From Linnemannia elongata (Eukaryota; Mortierellomycota; Mortierellomycetes; Mortierellales; Mortierellaceae): a stretch of 64,000 nt of DNA. The position numbers and the translations under genes were made by a program. The stretch is taken from the NCBI GenBank assembly GCA_036320915.1, contig JAXBDG010000006.1, positions 1,178,001-1,242,000 of the forward strand. Direction: 5' to 3'. Positions 33,839 to 46,077 of the stretch are shown here, in pieces. Under the pieces are notes generated by a model. The model searched no databases, was not told the origin of the DNA, and saw only the letters and a program-made list of their open reading frames with translations. Each line of letters starts with the position of its first letter. Within the stretch, counting starts at the first letter, position 1.

Positions 33839-34720
33839 TTCTTAATGTGCACGGGCGGTATATGTGAAGTAGGCTCAGGGTGGCCTGTGCAAAGAAAATC
33901 AATCGCCGATTTTCACGGGTCCTCCCTTAAACTGAGTTGATTTCGAGGAGAGGCATATAGTCTACAAAAGATTGTTCGCTCGCCTAAGCAATTGCGACAT
34001 TTCTTCTGCAGGTATGCATTACTGAGCACTGTCAAGTCAAACATTTAACACCGAGACTCTCTTACACTATTTACAACCACCTCATTGCCACACACGGAAG
34101 TTCAAGTAAATCTTCCCAGAGCTAACAAAAAGGACTGCCCCTGCATTCATGCCAATAGTCTTTTCTTCCACATTCATGCCAACAGTCTTTTCTTCCCCAT
34201 TCATGCCAACTGTTTGCTTGTACTGTTACACGTTTTTTTCTTCGTTTTTTTTTCGCATGGACTGTATTGTTGTAGTAGAAGGGAGCGTTGAGCCGCCAAA
34301 TCACGCTGTTTATGCACAAATCCCAACATCCTCCACCTTTTCTCATCCGTGGACGAGCACCATCATCCGTCTCTTTTGGATGTGGTTGATTGAAGGTACA
34401 TGTTCATGAAATGTTTAGATTTCTCACCCCTATATCGATTCCCTGTCCTTTTCACGTCATTTTTTTTTGCCGTCCTTTCTAAAGCATAGAAACGCATAGC
34501 ATAACCCAACATAGGTGTGGGAAAAAGGCTCTAGTATCATGGAGCAAGCAGCAAGCTTGGTGCTCATATTATACACCAGCAGCTTGAGCAACACGCCATT
34601 GTCATCCATGAAAAATATGCAATACCCAATCTCGACTTTTTTTGCTATATATATGACCACTGATAGCCTTCAACTGCCCATTATCCGCTCTTCACTCCAA
34701 TCAAACGAACCACAGCCACC
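33839..34720 (+). promoter_or_regulatory. Proximal upstream region of the third secreted Cyt-like gene
   Basis: Similar throughout to the regions before 17458 and 9918: GTGCACGGGCG near 33847, GGCCTGTGC near 33881, TTTCACGGGTCCTC near 33909, and a TGCATTCATGCCAA block at 34143. That block is expanded here into three CATTCATGCCAA copies (34145-34210). No gene is seen. Confidence 0.6.
34646..34654 (+). promoter_or_regulatory. TATA box of secreted Cyt-like gene
   Basis: TATATATAT about 70 bp before the ATG at 34721, in a promoter block shared with the 17458 gene. Confidence 0.75.
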
Positions 34721-35605
34721 ATGCTTCTCATCAAGACTGTCGCTCTTCTCTGCTCAGGTATGTGGCAATGCCGATGCTGGCCCAAATACATTCAAATTTG
34801 TCTCTAGCAAAGCAGAATTAACCAAGCTCTGCTGTCTCTACTTATTACATTAGCCACGGCTGTGATGGCTGCCACCGCCGTTGTCTCTGGAGCTATCTTT
34901 GTCGGAGAGGACACCACGGAGTATAATGATAGCCCAGCCGATATCTTTAGAGTTCCTGAAAACCATGCCGCTGCCGCCGCCTCGATTCTGGTCTTCTCGG
35001 CCAACTCTGTTAACTTTCATCCTGCGTCGCAGGAACCCAAGGCGCTCGGTCAGACCCTCGATGCGTTTATCCAAAAAGCCAGTACCTTCCCCGGCTTCGT
35101 TTTGGAGTACTTCAAGGAGGAAAGCCTCGCCCTCAATGGCACTCTCATCCAGTTTGAAGAGCTCATCCGCAAGCAACTGGATGACCCTCTTATCGCTCGT
35201 GGTCTCCGTGACTTGATCCCTGGTTACATCCAGGATCAGTCGGTGACAGAGTGGATACTCAGCCTCGTCGTCGTCAACAAGCTCGAGAACTCTGACGCCG
35301 TCGATCTCCAATTTGCTCGCGTGCCCTTGACCATCCACTCGGACAAAACTCAAACTGCCTACATCCCCGAGCAGAACGCCCGGATCACCCTCGCAGGGTA
35401 CAAGACCAATACCGCCTTCCTGTCCTCGAACGCGGATAGATTGGCGCAAAGTATCAAAATTACCAGTGTTCCCAGTTTTATCGTCTACTTTGCCTCCCCC
35501 AAGGTCTTTTCCGAGAATGAGCAGACTCAATACGGCTCTACATCCTGCTCCCAGAGCCGCCCAATCTTCAAGAACCGCCAAACCGTTATGTCCTGGCTCT
35601 TTTAG
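34721..35605 (+). CDS. Secreted Cyt-like protein, copy 3
   Basis: Exons 34721-34757 and 34854-35605; intron 34758-34853 is identical base for base to the intron of the 17458 gene. The signal peptide is MLLIKTVALLCSATAVMA. The mature protein shares the first 70 or so residues with copy 2, then diverges through the middle, and shares a patch at about 35325-35375 (TIHSDKTQTAYIPEQ). The strand-rich C-terminal half fits the Cyt-like reading. Two transposons now sit more than 880 bp upstream, separating the gene from its distal upstream sequence; the TATA box and proximal region remain. A 325-aa antisense frame is a shadow. Confidence 0.62.
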
Positions 35606-35997
35606 ATAGATATATGGATAAGTGATAAGTAGGCTACTGTATACACATCTTAGCAAGTTGTATCTATTTGAAATCACCTTGCACCCTGATGCATGCAGAA
35701 ATGAAACGAGAAAAACAACCTTTGTTCTCTCTTCGATCGAAACACCGCCAACTTGACCAAAAGCTCTCCGAAGCTCTCCATGCTTTTTTCTCCTCCTTGC
35801 AACCCTTTTCTTCTCGCATGGGGACAAAAATTAGGACACACCGCCAACATCTTCTTCCAATTTGGCTCTGACCCTTTTCTATTAATCGAAGAAACAAACA
35901 AACTGACCGGGAAAAATATATAAATGATCTCCTCCTCTTCATTACTAAAAACAAAGATATTATAGAAAAAAACGAAGCAATCTACATCGACACGTTA
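35606..35997. other. Convergent intergenic region
   Basis: 3' flanks of the Cyt-like gene and of MED23. I see no gene or clear element. Confidence 0.5.
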
Positions 35998-38900
35998 TCA
36001 GACAATACTGCCAAGTCGTCCTTGGAGCCACGGTCGCATGCCCTTAAGCAGAAGCGCCAATCGGGCACTGGTGTCTGGGTCCTTGGGGATGTGAGCCCGT
36101 ACATGGTGGCTATAAACGATACGAATGCAAATTAAACAAGGGTTAGACAAGGTGTGAGGATAGATAATTCAGCCAGAGGAGAGAAGAACACAGCTCAAAA
36201 ATAGCAACAACAAAACTTACATGAAATCAATAACTCTCTCCAGGGTGCAAAGCCCAGGCGCCGCGGCAACCTCGATCATGTCGGTCACCATAGTGAACAG
36301 CTCAACCAGGACCACGAAAAAGTGACCCGTCGTGCCTCCAATCTGGACCTTCTCGAACCGGTGCGTTAAAGGTCCAATCAGCGCACAAATGAACAGTAGC
36401 TGCGTGTCAGTCCTGATGCTCCTGTTCTTGACCATCTTCTTAGGCATGTTCGTGTTCGGATCCGTCACCGGAGCTGCTGTTGCTCCCGTCTCATCGCCTT
36501 CATCCCCATGGTCTCCTTCTTCAATCTCCTCGTCGCGCAAGCTATCGTAGCGACTGTTGATCCGGATCAGTTTGTTGTTATAATTTAGCAAACTAGATCC
36601 CTCCGGTGGTGGCAGACATGTCCCCTGTCTCCAGTTCTCGAGACATTTCATCACGCGGAGTAAAATATCAGCCGAGGAGTAGTGGACGACCGCATGGAAG
36701 AACGTCAAGAAAGAGTTGGGCAAATTGCTCCTGTAGTTATGACGATTGTAGGTGTAGCTGCTGAACAGGCTGGAGAGAAGCATATCCTGAGCCGTTGTCC
36801 GCTTTCCTGTCGACGAGCCACTGGCATCGTGGTGGCGACTGTTTATCTCTGCCTTCATTCCTCCTGATCCCCCTGGCGCTCCTGTCCCCTTTGCCCCACT
36901 GTACGCAGCACTGGCAGAAGCAAGCCTTGACGCAGCCGTAGACTTTTCCGAAGGCGTTGAAGCTTGTAACAGCGTCTCGTCCGTCCGCGTGAAAGAGTCC
37001 ACCTCGACAAAGAACTGGTCCATGAACTCCTTGGGCAACGCCGACAAAAGCAGTCCTGCAGCATGAATAACTCGAGCTTCTGGGACAACCCTCGAAGTCG
37101 AGTTGGCACCACTAGATCCAGCTCCCGAACTGGCCGACGGCGTCGCTGCCGAGGCGACCGATCCTGGACGCTTGGCAAGAACCAGACTCAAGAGCTGTTC
37201 CATGAACCTCTCCCTGGGGATCGGCGCCGACAGCGCCTCGATGACTGCTATGTAAAGACCCTGTGCAGCGGGGTTGGAGATCTCGCGGTATTGACGCTCG
37301 GGCAAAGAGGAGTCCGTCTTCATGCCGCACTCCTTGGGATCCATGCTGACGGCCAACTTGCGGCAGATCTCGTGCACATAGTGTTCATCAAAGGGTTCCT
37401 CCGACCGGTTCGCATCCTGAATGTAGTCGGCCAGAACCGGTGAGAGATCAACCTGCTTAAAGTCCAGCAACTTGACCAGCGCCTTGATGACCCGTGGATC
37501 CCGAAGTGTCGGTGACTCGTAGTAGTAGAGCAACGTGTCACGGACGAATCCCATGGGCGTACTGTGATACAAGTACATGGATCCAAACTGGTCCAGGAAG
37601 GTGATGAGGGTATCGGTCATCTGGTACTCGATAAAGCGGCCAATGATCATGTCAAAAATGTTGACCAGGCGGATGAGAATGTTGTTGTAGCTGACCAAGA
37701 GTGGCGTCTCCACAGGTGGGACGATGTTGGTGTTCCCTGTCCTGACCTCGTGCGCCTCAAAACTGAAGTACTCTGGGTAGCGGGCAAGGTAGTTCTGGAG
37801 TTTTTCATAATATGCGTCTTCCTCCCAGGCACGAGGGTTGAAACCAAGTGAGTTCCAGTGAGCAATGCGGCTAGAGAGCTCCGAAGAGTGAATGGTCATC
37901 TGGATGATAATCTTGAGACCAAGATCACCGGAACGAGCAGGGTGGCCAGTCATGAGGGCTTGCAGGACGTGCTCGATGCTGAGGAGCTGGTACTTCCAGA
38001 CCAGGTCGTCAAAAACGCGGACGACAAGGTCAAAGGCATCCGTGGCGCTGGGGTTCTTGGGATCCAACTTCCACAGGGCATAGTCGATCAGCTGCTGGGT
38101 ATAGGTCGACATGTGTGAGGGTGGGAACTGGAGCATGACCGCTCTGACATCCTCTAACATCGTCTCTGAAATCTGCTGGTGAATGATGATAATCTCCCAG
38201 AAGACGCACAGGAAGAAGGGGTGGTTCGCCATGTCGGAATAGTGGCTCAAAATATACGTATTGGGCTCAGTTCCTTTGGGCACAAGGAGAACGTTGTGAA
38301 TCGAAGTACCCTCTAGAAGCGTCGAGACCTCGCCCTCTGTCACTGCTCCAGGGATCCCGCTGGCAACTCCTGACTGCTCCTGGTTCCTATAAAAGTCTCG
38401 GACAGGCTCTGGGAAGAAGGCCATAATCTCCTCAGTCCAGATGATGGGATGCTTGTGCAGAATCTGGAGGATCTCGGCAATGATTCCCTGAGGTGCGTCA
38501 CCTTGACCTCGAAGCTTTACCACACGTGCAATCGTCATGACAGCCCGACGCGCCAGAGCCTCCGAGTCTTCGAACCAGAAGGGTCGCTCCCGCTTGTTGT
38601 CTACCAACGACCGCAAGAATTTGTGACTGGTCTGGATGCTCAGGGCACTGTGGTTACAGGCCTCTACCAGGTTGTGAAGCGCTCGGTGCTTGGACCCTGA
38701 AAGTGCAAACTTCATGTAGTGAAGGAGGTGAGCACAGGTCGCTGTGAACTTGAGGGGCCGGATGAGTCGGAAGTTGAGAAGCTGCAAAACGGTGAACTGC
38801 CAGCGGGTGGTCTCCATGGGCACATCCTGTATTGACTTTCGATCGTATCGTCGCAGTTTGTCAAACAGGACCTTGATGACAGGCTCCACTGAGCAGGGCG

Positions 38901-41710
38901 TGCTTGACAGTAGCTTGTAGACAACGTCGATCACATAGGGCGAAACGAACTTGACTTGAGGTGGGGGGTCTCCATGGAAACGAGGTCCCTGCTCGCCGTC
39001 CAGCATCATCTTGTAAATCAAACCAAGAAGTCTGAAAGAACACAAATGAAAGGATGGCACATGCAAGGCTGTGTTAGCGACGATCAAGTAACTGTGAGCA
39101 AAATGTAGAAATAGAAAAAAAGAAGTAGTTTTGTTACCTATGCTTGGTGTCGATGTTCAACATGTCGAGCAGTTTGTGACTGAGGGTGCCTCCTTTCAAG
39201 AACATACCCGAGGCGTCGAGCTCTGGCTCCTTTCCTTGATAATTAGGTACCAAGTAGATGAAAAGTGTTCCAGCGACAATGTGTTGGCGAATCTGAGACT
39301 CCATGGCGACCTTGACGTTCTCCTGAGTTGGAAGGTTCGTGAGGCAAGTGAGGTCCTGGAGGTTGTTCTTGTACTTTGTCAAAAAGTACGACTGAACGTT
39401 GTAACAAATCTGCGAGTAGTAGGGCCAGATGACGGCAAGCTTGGGGTGGCGCAATTTCATCATAGATCGATCTCGGATATAGATTTGTTGATGACTGATG
39501 GCGCACTGGAGGGCGAGGTCACGGAGATAGAAGCCGTCCCTGGAATTGACCTGGTCCTCGTTGTACAGGGCAATCAGAAGTCGGAAGAGGTGTTCGTCAC
39601 CAGCATAATCCTGCGCCAGAAGCTTGTCTTTGCCACCAACTTTTTCAATGTGGATGAGCTGGAGCAACAAATAGATAAGCGTGTTGTCCTTCTCGAGCTC
39701 TGCAGGTCCCTTGTCACTCGGGGTAATCAACGCATGATAGTCGACAATCAAATCCTCGTAAAGGACAGAGTATCCAGTAGGGTAGATGTTGGAGATTTGA
39801 GAGAGCTCCGATCCGACAAAGGCATATAGCTGGTCCGACAGCTCGATCAACAGCTCCATGAAATCGATGCTGTCAGGAATGACCATGTCCGGGTTGGCAG
39901 TAACGGGTGGGTGCATGTCTGTTTGCCGAGGTTCGTGGAATCGGCTGTGGCGTTGAATGCAGCGGACAACGTCTCGGGTTTTGATGACAAGTGATTCCCG
40001 CAATGCCGAAACTCCTGCTGGGTTATGAGGGAGTTGGCGGATCATGAAGAAAATTTCGTCCGACGGCGCCCTTTGGTACAGCAGATCACCAAACAAGCTG
40101 ACATAGGTCGTCATCTGGCCATCCTTGATGCCTTTAGCCTGAATGGTTGTAAGACATAAATCCCGCTGTTAATAACTTTGCCACACGATGTTATATGTTT
40201 CTTGATGAAACCAAGTCCTAATCAACAACTTACATAGTCTGGAGCAAAGAGAAGGTGACTGGGGCGTTGAGTGAGATTGGTAAACTCATGCTGGCGGTTG
40301 ATCTGCGAGATGAGGGGCCATGAGGCATCAGGGGGCATGACTAAAAACGCCAGATTTTGCCGTCGCTCCTGAAGGTGATCCATGAACCGCTCCAAAGTCC
40401 AGTGAATGACCACGCCCGGTGGAAACACTTGAGAGATCTAATGGTTGCAAGCAGAAACATATGTAAGTGAGTGCCTATTTCATAATACCCATTGATCTTC
40501 TGCAAAACACATATGCAATACCTCGCGGAGCAGGTCGTAATATGTGGCGTGTGCAGTCTTGGCTGCACTCGGGATCTCCAAGAATGCCTGAATGACCTCA
40601 AGACCCTTCGACGCACACTCTCTCTGGTCGTGGTTACAGTTTAGTGGCAAGATATTGATCTTCTTGAGGATCGACATCATGATGGCGACGGAGGTCTCCG
40701 AGGGGATTGTCTCACAGTCGGGTTGCTGTAAACAACGTAGAATGAGCGCCATAGTTCCTGTCCACTGAAACTGGTTGGAAACATCCAGATACTGGGTCAA
40801 TTGGATGAACGATTTGCTGAGAGAGATTGGTGATTTGATACGATCATAGAGTGGCAATGTCGAGTTTGGGTGAAAGATGTTGTACAAGAGGGCGAGAAGC
40901 AGAGCGGACCTCGGTGGTGACTGCAAAGAGTTTTGGTAGATCTGAAAAAGTGTCGCCAATGGTTCATTCTATTTTAGCGAGGAGCATTGATAACAATTAG
41001 CCAGCTGTGGTTGCGGTTCATTGTCGCCAATTGGCATGATTCATGGTTGTTTGTTAATGAACGCAAACGTACTACACTGTCCATGGACTTGCACACTTTG
41101 AGGAACTCTGCCGCCAAGACTGATAGGCACTTTGAGTTTTCTGAATCCGCAAGGTACTTTGCCCATGTTGTCGTCGGGTTCAGTCTCCTCTTCTTGGGTG
41201 CGGGTGCCTGAAAAATGCTATTATATTCCAAATGTCCAGGTGAGACAGCGCCATAGGAATTAGTTTTTGATGAGAGCTGATGTCGTTCCATGTCATCGCC
41301 AGTTTTTCTGAGGACTTCCTATCGCTACTTGCCAGAAAAAATTGTCCTTGTCTCCTGCAACTACTGGTGCCTATTGTAATGCAATATGAAAGTTGTTGAC
41401 GTGTTGTTAGAGACTTCAACGGTTTGTCAACTAACTGATTGACTGTTTAGTAATCGTCTTTTGTTCGTGAGCGTACCTTGACATCGGTTTCATTAAGGAC
41501 CGCGTCCAGCTGGGTTGTGAATGCCTGCATCTCCTCTTGTGTACGTGTGCGCTTGATGAGTCCTGCTCCCTGGTAGTCCTTTTCTGCAGAGGGACTCGAC
41601 TCGACTTTTCCTGTCGCGGTTTGTGTCGATGCTACCTGTTGGTACGGAGAAGTGAGAAGAGGAGGTCGAAAGTGTTGATGGCTACTCTCTATGTGTTCTG
41701 TACCAGCCAA
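35998..41710 (-). CDS. MED23: Mediator complex subunit 23
   Basis: Multi-exon minus-strand gene. Well-supported exons: 41710-41477, 41207-41073, 40968-40522, 40437-40234, 40138-39138, 39031-36221, 36109-35998. A 42-nt exon at 41370-41329 is likely but less certain. All phases fit, giving about 1660 aa. The protein is helical throughout. The call rests on overall resemblance to MED23, including segments such as HPFFLCVFWEIIIIHQQ and FPPSHMSTYTQQLIDYALW and the C-terminal block (RVIDF then HHVR, ending LLLKGMRPWLQGRLG), which fits the MED23 end. MED23 is a tail-module subunit that links activators to RNA polymerase II in the nucleus. It is longer than the animal protein (about 1370 aa) because of N-terminal and Ser/Gly-rich insertions (for example near 36850-37140). 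Confidence 0.75.
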
Positions 41711-41909
41711 CTAGCCAGCCACCCTTTAAAAATGACTGCTTTTTCAAGGTCACCTCACAACGCGCGCACAGCATTTGAAAATGGTAGGTCGAAATGCTTT
41801 GACCAGTTCAATCACCTCCTTCACAATTAAAACTTTCTATTTCATCGTGTATGTTGCTATCATCAGCCATTACAGCTTGTTTTTTTTGAAACTATAATAT
41901 ACCCATCAT

Positions 41910-43800
41910 CTACCAGTCATCGCCCTCGTCCTGCAAGTTGGTAACAGCACCAACCGCAAAAAGTGTAACATTGCTCGTCAAATGCATTCCCAACCCTGTG
42001 TACAATCCACGGACACCCCAAGCAGAGTACCAAGGACGCTGGGTGATATCGCCCTTGCTACCACTGCTAGATACTCGCTTATGATGTCCACCCTCCTCCT
42101 TGATGATCCTGTAGACACAGTCGACCATGCCATAGTAGGGCCTCTTGCGAGTCTCAACCACAGTCCTGTACTTTTTGGATCCATGACGACGGTCACCATG
42201 GTCGGTCTTGACCTGGATCTGAAGACGCTTCCTGACGGTTTCGATGGGCAGGCGGATCAACAATTCGATGGTATTGAGGCCCAATTCTGCTAAAGAGTAC
42301 AAAAATGGCGAGTCTGCGGCTGAGAGTTTGAAAACCCGATCAATGATCAAGGGGATCGAGTTTGACAGGAGGGGCGTCAAGGTGTGGTAAATAAGGGTAG
42401 GGAAGAGGTTGACGCCTCCCCAGAGCGCTGTGAAGCCCTCCTCCTGGATGATGGTTGAGATACAGTTGACCATGCCACTGTACTTGCGCTGCAAGGGGTT
42501 GGCAGTCTGCACCACAAGTCTATATGCATTGGTTGGAGCAATTAAAAATAAAGATCAGCATCGGATCTAGGTGGGTCAAAGCCAACTATCGCGGGGCTAA
42601 CATATGCATGACTCGACGATTATTATTTTTACCTTGTGCGGACGAGCTCGAGGGGCGAGAGGAGAAAGCCAACGACGAGATGGCTGGTGACCATGGTGGC
42701 AATGTTGGGTCCGACGTGGTCCAAATGCACCAGGGGGATGGTATCGTCGTAGAGGTCGAAGGTGTCGTTCAATGTTGCCTCCAGCGTCGGCTGAGCAAAC
42801 AAGTGCATCATTTCGTAGATCCAGTTAGTATATTGACCTAAGCACGCATCCACACACAAACAACGTGGTTTAGAAAGATCATCAGTTGTTCGTATTTGAT
42901 CCTTTTCGCATTGGCCCTTTGTCAGGAATCACCAAATCGGGACACGCATCGCAGGATAGATTCTCACTCTATTACCTTTCCACAAAGACATCCAGCCTTC
43001 GGTAGGGTGATTGGCAAGATTTGTCATCGCCTTCCAGACCCCTCCTTCAACAGGTGCCATCTGGTAATCCGGCCTAGACGCCTCATCATAAACACTAGGG
43101 CGGTAAAGCTCTCCTGACTCGGGGTTGGTCACAGAGCTGATAGGCGCCTGAGAGTCATAGTCACGATGATGATCCTGTTCAAATCGGCTACGGACATCGG
43201 TACGCTCGACGTGACTGTATTCATTGTATCGGCTGCCATTGTTGGTGTAGTATCCTCCTGCACTCGATGAACCTGTTCGCTCGCTGTAGTAACGGCTTCT
43301 TTCTGCTTCTGCCTCAAGCGACCTCTGGTGATCCTGCTCGCGTCGGTGCTGAACAAAACAATAATTGGCCAGGTGTTAATAGGACGCTCTTTGGATCGAA
43401 ATAGTCATGAAAACTGCCTGTTTTCAATGGCTTCCCTCCTTCCTTCCGAAAACTGCGTGGTTGGCCAGCTCACCTTTTCGGCAATGTCAAAGTCATCTCC
43501 GTTGAATCCATCGTCATTAGGCAAGTACTGGACCTGCAGCAGCGTCTGCCCAGCCTCAAAGGGTGCAGCAATCGCTAGGGTCATGTACTTAATAAGACCA
43601 TAACTGGCAAGTTCCTTTGCGGCCGCCTGGGAGTTAAGTTCGTTCTGGGCGGCCAGCTCTTCTTCGAGGGTGGCGGACGAGAGGGTGTTGTTGTAGTAGG
43701 ACTGGAGGGGCGAGTCCGAGGCCGAGTAGTAAGGGCGGAGAGGGTTGGGGCTGTTGGCGTTGGGTGCTCCTCCTGGGGGCGGGTAGCTGTAGTGTGACAT
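41910..43800 (-). CDS. UGO1: Mitochondrial outer-membrane fusion protein Ugo1 (modified carrier family)
   Basis: Four exons: 43800-43474, 43348-42976, 42837-42633, 42519-41910; all phases fit (504 aa). The N-terminal third is Tyr/Ser/Asn-rich with an Arg/Glu-rich stretch. Carrier-like repeats follow, with typical Ugo1 signatures: LANHPTEGWMSLWKG, QYTNWIYEMMHLFAQPTLE, DTFDLYDDTIPLVHLDHVGPN and LLSPLELVRTRL, then IIQEEGFTALWGG and a last repeat with LIRLPIETVRKRLQ. In yeast Ugo1 connects Fzo1 and Mgm1 during mitochondrial fusion (SLC25A46 in animals). It is divergent from the RnpA-fold gene at 44052 with only about 250 bp between, so the two mitochondrial genes may share a promoter. Confidence 0.88.
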
Positions 43801-44051
43801 TGCTGGTTCTTGATCTGTTCTTTTGTTTTGGTTTCTAGTCCTTGTGAGGAAGAAGAAGGATGATGATCAGAGAAAGGAAAAAGAACCCAGTTTGTCGACA
43901 TGGCCTTCCACAACTTCTCGCTCTCCACCAACAGAAACCCAGTCGTATTTCATTCCGCGTGTCGGATTCAACCGAACAGTCCCGATTTGGAAATTGTCAC
44001 TCCCTCACTCTCTCCTCTCTCTCCTTGTCTCTGTCCTTGGATCTCTATACA

Positions 44052-45979
44052 ATGGTCAGGGCAACAACAAGACTTGTTGCATCCACTCACTGGTCTCTAC
44101 TCAACCTGCACCATGCACTTCTCTCAACAACAACCACACCTGCGACTTTCATTCGTCAAGCAGCATACTCCACTCACAAACGCGCATCGGCCTCAGTAAA
44201 CAACAATGCCAAGAACAACGACCACAACAACTATAACAACTTGTCGAGGGCAGAAGGAACCCACGTACTGCATCATACGCCAAGCAGGCAGCATAAGACG
44301 AGTGAACGCTCACTTCAGAACAAGCATCTCACCCAAAACTCGCCCACAAAACTTAAGCGAGCTGACATGACAAAAGGCTCTACGCGTCTACCTCCTACCC
44401 CTCCAAAGGTCGACCACAGTCAACAAAAATTGGTGGCGTATCAATTGATCGAGGAACCGTTACCAGAATTTCAGACAGTGACAACAAACCAGGAACCATC
44501 ACGTTCAGGCCATATTGCGCCCTCGCCACATGTCCACAGAACCAGAAATCACATTACTGCTGCTACAGAACGGCTGTACAAGTTTGGATACAAGAACGCC
44601 GAGAAGCATGCTGACAGGGTGCTGGGGGCAAACCTCATGATTGCCTCAACCTCACCAGACGCAGCTTCTGGGCCTGAAAATATGACCCGGCGAAGTAGCG
44701 ATAACACATTTGGAAGTCAAGAGCCAAGACGTTCTAATTCTGCAAGTCCGGTGGCTGAGCACCTCTATCCCACGAATTTTTGGACCGTACCCGACACGGA
44801 AAGGGTAAGCCGACTGACGTCTATCTTGCAACGTTCAGTGCGTCGCTGCTCTGCATGATTAGTGTCCATGAAGCCCCCAATTGACGTCTATTTATCACGA
44901 CGTTTCAAACTAGATTGAATCAGCCGACAAAGAGGGTGTGCAACGGTTGTTCACAAAGCGCTCAGGAACGCGAACAGTCCATACCGATGCTTTCAGTCTA
45001 AAGTCGGCACGAATGACATTTTTTGAACCTCCAGCTCGTACGTGTCCTGTCGGTTCACAAGTCACTGAAACAACCTGGATAGCTTCGATCGTATTTTAGT
45101 CCGAACCCAATCGACTTGACCTCAACTTTTTTTCCTGTATTACACCAAATAATAATAGCAAACGTCCCCAAGTTTGTGGAACAGGCTATGGAAGAGTACA
45201 ACCAGGCCATGACAGCATACCGGCTAAACCAACACCAACTGAACACGACTACAGAAAAGTCAACAGGAAGGGACGTCAACAAGGAGTCCATTACCCCGGC
45301 AACAGCTGCGGCCCCACTGCCAATGCCAAAGCCTTCACCCTTCATTCGCCAATACAGCCTCCGCAACCTCCGCCGCTACCCTGCAACCGCCGACGCCCCA
45401 CACCCGCCCTATCGCGTCGTTTACGTGATCTCCAAGAAGGTCGTCTCCAAGCAGGCAATCCACAGAAATCTCTGCCGCAAGAAACTGTCTGCGGCTGTCG
45501 AGGCTGTCTTTCGGGAACATGCCCGGCCCGGCTACGAGTTCATGTTCTTTGCAAAACAACAGTGTGTCACTACGTCGCAAAGGGATCTGGAAGAGATGCT
45601 GACCAAAACCCTCATGGATCCCAACCTCTATGCCGACACAGCTTCGCGGAAAAAAGATCGATATGCTACCCTTGCGACACCCATTGATCAAACACCAGTA
45701 ACAACGGCAACAGCCACGTCTTCACTACCACCACCACCATCACCATCAGCTACATACGATTCTGGGGTCGCAAAGAAGGCAGCTATCAAGATTCGTTGGA
45801 AGAACAACCGGCCGCCCCTCAAGTGGAACTGGTGGAAATACGCATTACCAAACCCCTTGGGTCGAACTCGCCAACCTGACGAATACCTGGACATGCACTG
45901 CCCTAAGCCTCCAAAAGGCGAAAGCACTGTTGACAGCGCCGAGCACGAGAACGCGGCATCAGCCGAGTCGAAGAAATAA
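44052..45979 (+). CDS. Mitochondrial RnpA-fold protein (bacterial-type RNase P protein-like)
   Basis: Three exons, 44052-44804, 44914-45037 and 45159-45979, in phase (565 aa). The start (MVRATTRLVASTHWSLLN...) is rich in Arg, Ser and Thr and lacks acidic residues, like a mitochondrial targeting peptide. The middle is low-complexity. The conserved part, about residues 375-455, reads as the bacterial RNase P protein family: YRVVYVISKKVVSKQAIHRN, then the RK-rich helix, then 'GYEFMFFAKQQ' and a closing helix. RnpA binds the RNase P RNA and helps mature tRNA 5' ends; an RnpA-like protein could do this in mitochondria, or act in the mitoribosome. That is inferred from the fold alone. It is much longer than bacterial RnpA (about 120 aa). 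It converges with SCAI (98 bp between stops). Confidence 0.6.
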
Positions 45980-46077
45980 AAAGTCCCTTCGATTTTGACA
46001 GAAAATTTATTGCTGTTGCCAACATGGACGTGCAACAACACGACGAGTCAAAAAATGCACAACCATGAAATACACAG

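Noticed and set aside
34850..35827. Long minus-strand frame (325 aa) opposite a Cyt-like gene, and a 255-aa one at 17587-18354
   Set aside because: Both are exact antisense of spliced genes with signal peptide, intron and TATA box. Their openness follows from the codon use of the real genes.
39131..39829. 232-aa plus-strand frame inside MED23
   Set aside because: It lies opposite well-conserved MED23 exons and has no signature of its own.
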